From: Frankia alni ACN14a
GTDB taxonomy: Bacteria; Actinomycetota; Actinomycetes; Frankiales; Frankiaceae
Direction: 5' to 3'
Length of the DNA stretch: 64,000 nt
NCBI RefSeq assembly: GCF_000058485.1
Contig: NC_008278.1
Span: 1,854,962-1,918,961, forward strand
Part shown: one piece after another, positions 8,449-16,400 of the stretch
How the letters are laid out: each line of letters begins with the position of its first letter
Position numbering within the stretch: position 1 is the stretch's first letter
Notes under the pieces: generated by a model
The model's database searches: none
What the model was told of the DNA's origin: nothing
Seen by the model: the letters and a program-made list of their open reading frames with translations, nothing else
Made by a program: the position numbers and the translations under genes

Positions 8449-8658
8449 ATGCCCACCCACCCCCCGGCGGCGCCCAGGATGGCCCTCGTTCAGGCGCTGA
8501 CCGACCACCTCGACCGGGCCGCCCGCGGCCAGGGACGCGCCTACCCACAGGCCGACGGAGAGACCAAGTTCGCCTGCGACATGGAAGCCAGCCCCTACGG
8601 CTGCCCTTGGTGCGACGCGGTCGAATGGCCGGGCGGCAACCCGCTGGACGTGGCCTGA
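8449..8658 (+). CDS. Small cysteine-containing AICE protein
   Basis: This 69-residue protein starts at the ATG at 8449, 11 nt after AAGGAG; a GTG at 8440 is too close to that site. It contains a helix (MALVQALTDHLDRAARGQ) followed by three cysteines in a C-x8-C-x2-C pattern (KFACDMEASPYGCPWC) that could bind zinc or form a redox pair. The stop overlaps the integrase start (TGATG), so the two genes are probably translated together. Family unknown; I infer a role linked to the integrase only from this coupling. Confidence 0.5.
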   Translation: MPTHPPAAPRMALVQALTDHLDRAARGQGRAYPQADGETKFACDMEASPYGCPWCDAVEWPGGNPLDVA

Positions 8659-9884
8659 TGGCCGCGCGGTCCGCCGGTGCAGACGACCGGCAGAAGCGGC
8701 GACGCTCACAGGGCGAGGGCGCCTTGTTCCAGCGGTCCAGCGATGGCATGTGGGTCGGTCGCCTGGATCTCGGCTGGGAGGGCGGTAAACGCGTCCGGAA
8801 GACGGTCTACGCCAAGACCGAGAAGGAATGCCGGCAGAAGCTCGACAAGGTCAAGCGCGCGGCGGAACTCGGCGTCAACGTCACCGCCGAGCGCCGGACG
8901 ACGGCGGTATGGCTGGGGGAGTGGCTGGAAATCAAGGAAGGGGATGGAACCCGGGCCTCTACGCTCCGCGCCTACCGGTGGCTGATCAACACGCACATCA
9001 TCCCGGTGATCGGCCGTGTCCAGCTCGACAAGCTAACCCCGCTGGACGTGCGGCGGCTCGTCAGCACGGCGAGGAAGACCGGCCTGTCCGCCGGAAGTAT
9101 CCGGCACGTGCACAGCCTGATCCGCAACGCCCTGGCGGGAGCCGAACGGCTCGACCTGGTCGCGCGCAACGTGGCGAAGGCGGTCAAGGCGCCCCCCGTG
9201 CCCCGTCATGAGGTGCGCGCGCTGCGGCCGGAAGAGGCACGCCGGCTCGTCGAGGTCCTCCGCGGCGAACGGCTCGAAGCAGTCTTCGCCTGCGGCCTGA
9301 TGCTCGGGCTCCGGCGTGGCGAAATTCTCGGCCTGCGCTGGACGGATGTGGACCTGGGCGGCGCCACGCTCCACGTCCGGCAGACGCTGTAACGGGTGGA
9401 CGGCTCGTTGCGGTTCGTCCCGGCGAAGACGGACCGTTCACACCGGAAGCTGCCGATCCCACCCCGGCTGGTGACGATCCTGCGGCGACACCGCGCCACG
9501 CAGACCGCGGAACGGACGGGACTCGGCGACGCGTGGACGGAAACCGGCCTGGTGTTCACCTCGTCGGTCGGGACGCCCCTGGAGCCGCGCAACGTCAACC
9601 GGCGGTTCGAGGTCCTGCGCCGTCAGGCCGACCTGCCGTGGCTTCGGCTGCATGACCTTCGCCACGCGTTCGCGTCGATGCTCTTCGCCGAGGGGGTGCC
9701 GGCCCGGACGGTGATGGAGCTGCTCGGGCACTCCACGATCCAGCTCACCATGAACACCTACACCCACGTGATGCCCGAAACGCAGCGCGACGCGGTCGAC
9801 CGACTTGACCGGATCTTCGGCGAACCGACGCACAGCGACGACAACGAACCCGACGAGAACGACGGCGAGGGACTGGCGGGCTGA
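8658..9884 (+). pseudogene. Tyrosine integrase interrupted by an in-frame ochre stop
   Basis: Read through one TAA at 9390-9392, the frame encodes a normal integrase of about 408 residues. It has an N-terminal AP2-like/SAM-like arm and core-binding part (TEKECRQKLDKVKRAAELGV, then WLINTHIIPVIGRVQLDKL). The catalytic arginine is R219 (LGLRRGE) before the stop; H332 and R335 (LHDLRHAF) and the nucleophile Y368 (TYTHV) lie after it. The sequence around the stop, TL-stop-RVDGSLRFVPAKT, fits a CAA (Gln) or CAG codon turned into TAA. A GTG two codons later could restart translation, but neither half has a full active site. The lesion is one base with no frameshift, so it is recent, a strain variant or a sequencing error. 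Confidence 0.85.
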
Positions 9885-9886
9885 CG

Positions 9887-10003
9887 CTGTACCCAAGGAA
9901 CCAGGGGCGCCCCGGATGGCTGTGTACCTCGCGCAGCGGTCCGGGGCCGTCTGCCGTCTCTGGCGCCGAGGCGCGAAGAGCTAGGGTACAAACTTGGGTA
10001 CAG
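9887..10003. repeat. Inverted 11-bp repeat flanking the interval between integrase and tRNA-Lys
   Basis: CTGTACCCAAG (9887-9897) and its exact reverse complement CTTGGGTACAG (9993-10003) lie between the integrase stop and the tRNA. A third GGGTACA copy is at 9984-9990. Repeats of this kind beside a phage-type attachment core are typical arm-type sites for integrase or excisionase. Confidence 0.5.
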
Positions 10004-10053
10004 AGATCACTCTAAATACATCACCGAAAGTCATATGACCTGGTGGGAGCGGG

Positions 10054-10126
10054 TGCGCCGTCAGGGACTTGAACCCCGAACCCGCGGATTAAGAGTCCGC
10101 TGCTCTGCCAATTGAGCTAACGGCGC
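10054..10126 (-). tRNA. tRNA-Lys (anticodon CTT)
   Basis: Read on the minus strand, the 73-nt cloverleaf begins GCGCCGTTAGCTCAATTGG and ends with the matching ACGGCGC plus discriminator A. The anticodon loop ACTCTTAAT gives anticodon CTT. The T-loop GTTCAAGTC is normal. CCA is not encoded (the next bases read CCC). The 3' end faces the AICE integrase, so this gene is the likely integration site. Confidence 0.95.
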
Positions 10127-10251
10127 GTTGCCTTCGCGTTCCCTGGCGGTTCCCGCGTCGACATGGAGAACTCTACCAGGCATCGCGGGCGTGTGGATGA
10201 GGGGGGTGGGTCGGACCTGCGGGGCGAGGCGCTGGGGCGGCGGGCGTCGAC

Positions 10252-13200
10252 GTGCCTGTGGGACCGGCGTGGACGGGCGGATCCGGGGCAAGGTGTGGTC
10301 CGGGCCCGGAGCGGTCCGGGCATCAACCGGGTTCCGGGGATGTTTCGCTGATAGACATAGCTGACCGCGATCGGATGCCGTGCGACGTACGGTCGAGGTG
10401 GGGCTGCCGATCGGCGTCGCGGCCTGATGTGGCGTCTTCGCCGTCGCCCGCGGCCCGCGCGTCCGGGACCGGTGCCCGCGCCCCGCCCGTGCATGGCCGG
10501 ATCCATCGGAACCTGCTGACCTGGAGGTCCACCGCGAGCCCCGAAGCATCCTCAGCCGAGACGCCCCGCTTCGCCGGCGAGCCGTCTCGCTCCGCGCATC
10601 CCGTTGCCGATCCGGCCCAACCAGGGGGATCGGAGCTTCCGCACCAGGACCGCCGACGCGGCGCAACGACGGACCCGCCGCCGAGCGAGATCGCGCCGCC
10701 GAACAAGGGCCCTGCGACGGGCGGGAGCGGGGCTCGGGCGGACGGCCCGCAGCGTGACGAGGCGGATCGGTGGTTGCGGCGGCTGGGGCGGCAGGTCCTG
10801 GTCTACCGCCGCAACGTCATCCTCGCGTTCGGCGCGGCGCTGCTCGGCACGCTCGTCACCGCCGCCGTCCCGCTGGTCGAGCGGCAGGTCATCGACAACG
10901 TCGTCGTCACCCACCGGCACTCGCTGACCCCGTACCTGGTCGTCCTGCTCGCCGCGGGTGTGGCCATCTTCGCCACCGCGTTCGTGCGGCGGTATGTGGG
11001 CGGACGGCTGTCGCTGGACGTCCAGTACGACCTGCGTGACGAGGTCTTCAGCACCATCGAGCGGCTCGACGGGGCCCGGCAGGACCAGGTCCAGACCGGG
11101 CAGGTGGTCAGCCGGGCGATCTCGGACGTCGGCGCCATTCAGGGACTGCTGTCGTACCTGCCGATGGTCGTCGGCAACCTGGTGCTGTTCATCGCCTCCC
11201 TGGTGGCGATGGCGTGGCTGTCGCCGCTGTTGACCCTCATCGCCCTCGCCATGGGGCCGGCGCTGTTCCTGCTCGGCCTGCGGGCTCGCAAGACCGTGTT
11301 TCCCGCCACCTGGGCGGCCCAGCAGCAGGCCGGGGAGGTCGCGGGGGCCGTCGAGGAGGCGGTCGCCGGGGTTCGGGTGGTGAAGGGCTTCGGGCAGGAG
11401 GACCGGGAGCTCGGGCGGCTCGCCGGGCACGCCCGGACGCTGTTCGCGCTGCGGATGCGGGCCGTGAGGATCACCAGCCGGTTCGGCGCGGCGATGCAGG
11501 CGGTGCCGGCACTCGGGCAGGTCGCGGTGCTGGCGCTCGGCGGCTGGCTGGCGCTGACCGACCGGATCACCCTCGGCACCTTCCTCGCGTTCAGCACCTA
11601 CCTCGGGGCGCTCATCGGCCCGACCCGTACCCTCGCCGGGTTGCTCACCGTCGGCCAGCAGGCCAAGGCCAGCACGGTGCGCATCTTCGAGATCATCGAC
11701 TCCCATCCGGCGATCACCGACGCGCCGGACGCCACCGTCCTCGACACCGCCCGTGGGCTGATCGAGCTGGACGGGGTGACCTTCGGCTACCTCCCGTCGC
11801 GGCCGGTGCTGCGCGACATCAGCCTGCGCATCTCCCCGGGCGAGACGGTGGCCCTCGTCGGCACCTCCGGCTCCGGCAAGTCGACGATCTCCCAGCTCCT
11901 GCCCCGCTTCTACGACCCGCAGGGCGGCACGGTCCGCCTCGACGGCCACGACGTCCGCACGCTGACGCTGGCCTCGCTGCGTGACCAGATCGGGGTGGTG
12001 TTCGAGGACAGCTTCCTGTTCTCCGACACGGTCCGGGCGAACATCTCCTACGGCCGACCCGACGCCACCGACGACCAGATCGTCGCCGCGGCCCGGGCCG
12101 CGCAGGCCGACGGCTTCATCCGCGACCTGCCGAACGGCTACAACACCGTCGTCGGCGAGCAGGGCCTGACCCTCTCCGGGGGCCAGCGCCAGCGGGTCGC
12201 GCTCGCCCGCGCGCTGCTGACCGACCCGCGGGTGCTGCTCCTCGACGACGCCACCTCCGCGATCGACGCGCGGATCGAGGCCGAGATCCACGCCACGCTG
12301 CGTGAGGTCATGCGGGGACGCACCACGCTGCTCATCGCGCACCGCCGCTCCACCCTGCACCTCGCCGACCGGATCGCCGTGCTCGACGCCGGCCGGATCG
12401 TCGACATCGGCACCGAGGACGAGCTGGCCGTCCGCAGCCCCCTGTTCCGCCGCCTGCTCGCCGGCCCCGGCGACACCCTCGCCGAGGACGCCGAGGACAT
12501 CGAGGACATCGAGTCCGGCCAGAAGGAGCAGCTCGTCCCGCCGCCCGGCTCGGTGGTGACAGGAGCGGGGGGCAGGCCACCGTCCGGCGGGGCGTTCGGC
12601 GCGGCGCGGTCGGGGCCTCCGTCCGGCGCCGTGCCGTCCGGCGCCGTGCCGTCGGGCTCGGGGCTCGGGGGGGTGCCGTCGGGGCGTGGGTTCGGTTCCG
12701 TTCCGGGGGGACGGGGGTTCGGCGGGGGACGATCGGGACGGGTGCTCAGCGGCGGCGGGGCGTTCGGGGACGTGCCGGCGACGCCGGAGCTGCTCGCCCG
12801 GGTCGACGCCCTGCCGCCGGCCCGCGACGACCCGCAGGTCGACCAGGCCGCCGCCGCGGCGCCCGACCCGGATTTCACGCTGCGCCGGCTGCTGTCCTGG
12901 GTACGCGTCCCGCTCGTGGTGGGACTGCTGCTGGTCGCCCTCGACGCCGTCGCCGGCCTCGCCGTGCCGGCGCTGGTGCGCCACGCGGTCGACGCGGGCG
13001 TGAGCGCGCAGGCGCGTGGCGTGCTGTTCGCCACCGCGGGCGTCGCGCTCGCCGTCACCCTCGCCGACTGGCTCGTCCAGATCTGGCAGACCCGGGTCAC
13101 CGGACGGATGGGCGAGCGGCTGCTCTACGTGCTGCGGGTCAAGACGTTCGCCCAGTTGCAGCGGCTCGGGCTCGACTACTACGAGCGCGAGCTCGCCGGG

Positions 13201-14760
13201 CGGATCATGACCCGGATGACGACCGACGTCGACGCCCTGTCGACGTTCCTTCAGACCGGCCTGGTCACCGCGATCGTCAGCCTGCTGTCCTTCTTCGGCG
13301 TGCTGATCGCGCTGCTGCTGCTCGACGCCCAGCTCGCCCTCGTGGTCATCGCGGTGCTGCCGGTGCTGATCGGGGTGACGGTGGTGTTCCGGCGCCGCTC
13401 GTCGGTCGCCTACACCGAGTCCCGGGAGCGGGTCAGCGCGGTCAACGCCTCCCTGCAGGAGAACCTGACGGGGCTGCGCGTCGCGCAGGCGTTCGGGCGG
13501 GAGCAGGTCAACCAGGAGCGGTTCCGCGGGCTCGCCGACTCCTATCGGCGTTCCCGGATGCGGGCACAACGGATGATCGCGCTCTACTTCCCCTTCGTGG
13601 AGTTCCTCTCCCGTGTCGCGGGTGCCCTCGTGCTGGGCATCGGCGCGCATCTCGCCGTGCACGGATCGCTCTCGGCGGGTGCATTGCTCGCCTTCCTGCT
13701 GTACGTCAACCTGTTCTTCTCGCCGGTGCAGCAGCTTTCCCAGGTGTTCGACGGTTACCAGCAGGCGATGGTCGGCCTGCGCCGGCTGTCCGACCTGCTG
13801 CGCACCCCGACGTCGACGCCGCCGGACGAGCACCCCCGCCCGGTCGGCCGCCTGTCCGGCGAGGTGGTGCTGGACGACGTGCACTTCGCCTACACCATCG
13901 CCGACGGCAGGGCGGCCAACGCCGTCGACGGGGTGAGCCTGCGCATCGCCCCCGGTGAGACGGTCGCGTTCGTCGGCGAGACGGGCGCGGGCAAGTCCAC
14001 GGTGGTCAAGCTCATCGCCCGGTACTACGACGTCACCGGCGGGGCGATCCGGATCGACGGCGTCGACGTGCGCGAGTTCGACCTGTCGGCGTATCGCCGC
14101 CGGCTCGGCGTCGTCCCGCAGGAGCCGTTCGTGTTCTCCGGCTCGATCCGCGACGCCATCGCCTACGCCCGGCCCGACGCCGCCGACGACGAGGTGCGCG
14201 CCGCGGCCCGCGCGGTCGGCGCCGACACGTTCATCGACGCCCTGCCCGACGGCTACGACCATGCCGTCGGCGAGCGGGGCCGCGGCCTGTCCGCCGGGCA
14301 GCGCCAGCTGCTGGCGCTCGCCCGAGCCGAGCTCGCCGACCCCGACATCCTGCTGTTCGACGAGGCGACCGCCGCCCTGGACCTCGCCACCGAGGCCGCG
14401 GTCACCGCCGCCGCCGAGGCGGTCACCACCCGGCGGACCACGATCGTCATCGCCCACCGGCTCACCACCGCCGCCCGCGCCGACCGGGTGGTGGTGATGG
14501 CCGACGGCCGCGTCGCCGAGCAGGGGACGCATGCCGATCTCGTCCACGCCGGCGGCCCGTACTCCCGCCTGTGGGCGGCCTTCACGGCCGACACCGAACC
14601 CGCCGACCCTGAGCCACCGGGCGACCCTGAGCCACCCGCCGACCCTGAGCCACCGGGCAAGGCTGAGGCGCCAGGCGGCGCTGGGCCCTCCGGGGGCGAC
14701 CACCAGGTCGGCGAAGCGCCGGAGGAGTCCGGGCTGGCGGACCATTCCGTGATGTCATGA
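10252..14760 (+). CDS. Fused two-module ABC exporter (TMD-NBD-TMD-NBD)
   Basis: One chain carries two complete ABC exporter halves. Half 1 has a six-helix membrane domain (from about residue 185), Walker A GTSGSGKST (537-545), LSGGQ (641-645) and Walker B LLLDDATS. Half 2 has a second membrane domain (from about 885), Walker A GETGAGKST (1242-1250), LSAGQ (1346-1350) and LLFDEATA with the catalytic E1371. In half 1 the catalytic Glu is Asp (D666). With the altered LSAGQ of half 2 this makes one ATP site degenerate, as in heterodimeric exporters such as BmrCD or TM287/288. A Gly/Ser/Pro-rich repetitive linker (about residues 765-850) joins the halves, and a DPEPPG-repeat tail ends the protein. 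The first 170 residues are low complexity; the true start is probably 10375 or later. Substrate unknown. Confidence 0.9.
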   Translation: MPVGPAWTGGSGARCGPGPERSGHQPGSGDVSLIDIADRDRMPCDVRSRWGCRSASRPDVASSPSPAARASGTGARAPPVHGRIHRNLLTWRSTASPEASSAETPRFAGEPSRSAHPVADPAQPGGSELPHQDRRRGATTDPPPSEIAPPNKGPATGGSGARADGPQRDEADRWLRRLGRQVLVYRRNVILAFGAALLGTLVTAAVPLVERQVIDNVVVTHRHSLTPYLVVLLAAGVAIFATAFVRRYVGGRLSLDVQYDLRDEVFSTIERLDGARQDQVQTGQVVSRAISDVGAIQGLLSYLPMVVGNLVLFIASLVAMAWLSPLLTLIALAMGPALFLLGLRARKTVFPATWAAQQQAGEVAGAVEEAVAGVRVVKGFGQEDRELGRLAGHARTLFALRMRAVRITSRFGAAMQAVPALGQVAVLALGGWLALTDRITLGTFLAFSTYLGALIGPTRTLAGLLTVGQQAKASTVRIFEIIDSHPAITDAPDATVLDTARGLIELDGVTFGYLPSRPVLRDISLRISPGETVALVGTSGSGKSTISQLLPRFYDPQGGTVRLDGHDVRTLTLASLRDQIGVVFEDSFLFSDTVRANISYGRPDATDDQIVAAARAAQADGFIRDLPNGYNTVVGEQGLTLSGGQRQRVALARALLTDPRVLLLDDATSAIDARIEAEIHATLREVMRGRTTLLIAHRRSTLHLADRIAVLDAGRIVDIGTEDELAVRSPLFRRLLAGPGDTLAEDAEDIEDIESGQKEQLVPPPGSVVTGAGGRPPSGGAFGAARSGPPSGAVPSGAVPSGSGLGGVPSGRGFGSVPGGRGFGGGRSGRVLSGGGAFGDVPATPELLARVDALPPARDDPQVDQAAAAAPDPDFTLRRLLSWVRVPLVVGLLLVALDAVAGLAVPALVRHAVDAGVSAQARGVLFATAGVALAVTLADWLVQIWQTRVTGRMGERLLYVLRVKTFAQLQRLGLDYYERELAGRIMTRMTTDVDALSTFLQTGLVTAIVSLLSFFGVLIALLLLDAQLALVVIAVLPVLIGVTVVFRRRSSVAYTESRERVSAVNASLQENLTGLRVAQAFGREQVNQERFRGLADSYRRSRMRAQRMIALYFPFVEFLSRVAGALVLGIGAHLAVHGSLSAGALLAFLLYVNLFFSPVQQLSQVFDGYQQAMVGLRRLSDLLRTPTSTPPDEHPRPVGRLSGEVVLDDVHFAYTIADGRAANAVDGVSLRIAPGETVAFVGETGAGKSTVVKLIARYYDVTGGAIRIDGVDVREFDLSAYRRRLGVVPQEPFVFSGSIRDAIAYARPDAADDEVRAAARAVGADTFIDALPDGYDHAVGERGRGLSAGQRQLLALARAELADPDILLFDEATAALDLATEAAVTAAAEAVTTRRTTIVIAHRLTTAARADRVVVMADGRVAEQGTHADLVHAGGPYSRLWAAFTADTEPADPEPPGDPEPPADPEPPGKAEAPGGAGPSGGDHQVGEAPEESGLADHSVMS

Positions 14761-14869
14761 TTCGACGCTCCGCCGGTGGGGGAGGCCCTTGGCAGGGCGG
14801 ACGGAAGTCCGCCGGTGCCGGTCCCGCCGCTGCGGCCGGGACGGCGGCGTCCATCGGAGGAGGGGACTC

Positions 14870-15187
14870 ATGACCACGAACGGTCTGGTGGTTGACGTCG
14901 CATGGCCGGAGCTGCCCCGCGGCATCGCGGGCCCGGACGAGCTCGCCGATCAGCTCGATGCCAGCCTGCGCGACCGGGCCGGGATCACCTCCGTCGACCA
15001 GCACGGTCTCGCCGTGCGCGTCTACCACCCGCAGGAGGTCGAGGCGCTCGCCGCGGACCTGGCCGACAGGCTGTCGGTCATCGGCATGTCCGACCGCACC
15101 TACCTGTCCTGGCGCGATGACCTGGGCGTGCACCGCCGCTCGGTGACCGGGCGGCGGATGGCGACGACCGGCCGCCGAGTGGCCTGA
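14870..15187 (+). CDS. Hypothetical protein downstream of the ABC exporter
   Basis: This 105-residue protein has an ATG start preceded by GGAGGAGGGG. It has an alternating helix and strand pattern (ELADQLDASLRDRAGI, then LAVRVYHPQEVEALAADLADRLSVI) that resembles a small ferredoxin-like fold, and a basic C-terminus (RRSVTGRRMATTGRRVA). I do not recognise it. It begins 110 bp after the exporter on the same strand and could be co-transcribed. No membrane segment is visible. Confidence 0.65.
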   Translation: MTTNGLVVDVAWPELPRGIAGPDELADQLDASLRDRAGITSVDQHGLAVRVYHPQEVEALAADLADRLSVIGMSDRTYLSWRDDLGVHRRSVTGRRMATTGRRVA

Positions 15188-15207
15188 GCCGCTGGACGCG
15201 ACGAGTC

Positions 15208-16071
15208 CTAGGTCCGTGGTGAGCGGCCGCCTGGCGGGCCGGCCACTCGCTGCCCGTCGCCGGAGCCGGTGCCGGGGCTCACGGTGCCGCCTCGGTCGGG
15301 ACTGTCGCCGGGGTCGGAGTCACCGCCGTCACCGGTGTCGTCGGGCTGGCTGAGGGCCTCCCGGGCGATCGCGGTGCCGTAGCGGACCGCGCCGGGGGAG
15401 GGCACCGGGCAGGCGGTCATCGGCGGTTGGACCAGCGGGCAGAAGTGGGTGCCGTCCGGGCTGCGCACCGTGACCATCCCACCGGGGCCGCAGGTTTCCC
15501 CGACGGCGCAGGGCAGCGTCGCGGCATAGCGCCCGTCAGCGGTGATCGCCCGGCCGGCGGGGGCGACGCGGGTGCGCTGGTGGGTCGCGGCGATCTGCCG
15601 CCACACCCGGTCCAGCGGGGTGAGCCCGGCGGCGTCGACCGGCTGGTCGCGCCGGGGCGGGGCGTCGACGAGGACGACCTCGGTGCCCCGGCCGGTCAAC
15701 ACCTCGACCGCCTGCGTGACGTCCTCCCGGTAGGCGGTCACCAGGTCCCGTCCCCGCATGCACGCCGTGCCCTGGTTACCGGAGAAGGCCAGCGCGGCCA
15801 CGGTCGGCCGCCATCGTCGGGACTGGTCGCGGATGTCGGTCAGCCAGTCGCAGGGCGCGGTGCCGCCCCAGGTGCGCACCAGGACCTGGCTGTGCCCATC
15901 GGCGCGCACCGTCCGGCTGAACGACGCACCCGCCTCCCAGGCCAACGAGTCACCCCACATCGCCACCCGCGGGTGGTCGTGGGACGTGCGGTTGACGGCC
16001 ACCGTTCCCGCCACGAGCACGACCGCGACGACGAACAACCAGCCGATCGGGCCCAGCCGTCCGATCCGCAC
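15208..16071 (-). CDS. Membrane-anchored SGNH/GDSL-like hydrolase
   Basis: With the GTG start at 16071 the protein is about 287 residues long. AGGAAGG lies 6-8 nt upstream of this start, whereas the 56 residues encoded further upstream come from a low-complexity repeat. A short basic start and one membrane segment (GWLFVVAVVLVAGTVAV) place the rest outside the cell. The SGNH signatures are block I RVAMWGDSLAWE, a Gly/Asn motif LAFSGNQGT and a late DGTHFC with Asp and His. This matches the SGNH domains that follow acyltransferase-3 proteins and esterases acting on cell-wall sugars. The C-terminus is an Asp/Gly/Ser-rich tail. The gene converges with the 105-residue gene. Confidence 0.7.
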   Translation of the reverse strand: MRIGRLGPIGWLFVVAVVLVAGTVAVNRTSHDHPRVAMWGDSLAWEAGASFSRTVRADGHSQVLVRTWGGTAPCDWLTDIRDQSRRWRPTVAALAFSGNQGTACMRGRDLVTAYREDVTQAVEVLTGRGTEVVLVDAPPRRDQPVDAAGLTPLDRVWRQIAATHQRTRVAPAGRAITADGRYAATLPCAVGETCGPGGMVTVRSPDGTHFCPLVQPPMTACPVPSPGAVRYGTAIAREALSQPDDTGDGGDSDPGDSPDRGGTVSPGTGSGDGQRVAGPPGGRSPRT

Positions 16072-16096
16072 CCTCCGCCCTTCCTCGACGCGCCCC

Positions 16097-16190
16097 ACCC
16101 ACGGCGCCCTCTCGACAGCGGCCTTCCGACGACGCCCTCCCGACGGCGCCCTCTCGACAGCGCCCTCTCGACAGCGGCCTCTCGGCGGCG
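16097..16190. repeat. Low-complexity repeat at the 5' side of the SGNH gene
   Basis: Imperfect units of the type GCGCCCTCTCGACAGCG recur about six times. They lie within the longest frame of the SGNH gene but upstream of its likely start, so they may be untranslated. Confidence 0.6.
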
Positions 16191-16400
16191 CCCGCCCCTG
16201 TGCGCCCGGCCGGGCGGCAGGCGCACAACCCATGCCCATGCCGGGCGGGCATCGACCGGTATCCCTCCATGGTGCCTACGGGTCGGTGCGATCGAGGCAC
16301 TACCCGCCTATCTCCCCACCCGTTGGGTGTGCTCTGGGTGGCACGTGGGTGGTGTGGGCCGTGGCCGGACCCCCGTGGGCGCGGGTGACGCGGGTCTCCG

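Larger units (their letters stand above)
598..10126. mobile_element. Actinomycete integrative and conjugative element (AICE) at tRNA-Lys, left end not seen
   Basis: The order of a GntR-type repressor, a Pra-like activator, an FtsK-type DNA pump, a RepSA-like initiator, an excisionase and a tyrosine integrase abutting the 3' end of a tRNA is the pSAM2/AICE layout. The integrase lies between the element and tRNA-Lys(CTT), as expected for integration into the tRNA 3' end. The right boundary is therefore in or next to the tRNA. No second copy of the tRNA 3' end is visible between base 1 and the tRNA, so the left end lies before the window or has decayed. The integrase carries an in-frame stop. 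Established knowledge: such elements transfer double-stranded DNA with a single FtsK-like protein and replicate by rolling circle. That this element once did so is inferred from gene content. Confidence 0.85.

Noticed and set aside
10552-14745. A 1397-residue open frame antisense to the ABC exporter
   Set aside because: It is a by-product of GC-rich codons on the opposite strand. The plus strand has full exporter motifs, and the antisense product is Gly/Arg/Glu/Pro-rich without any domain.
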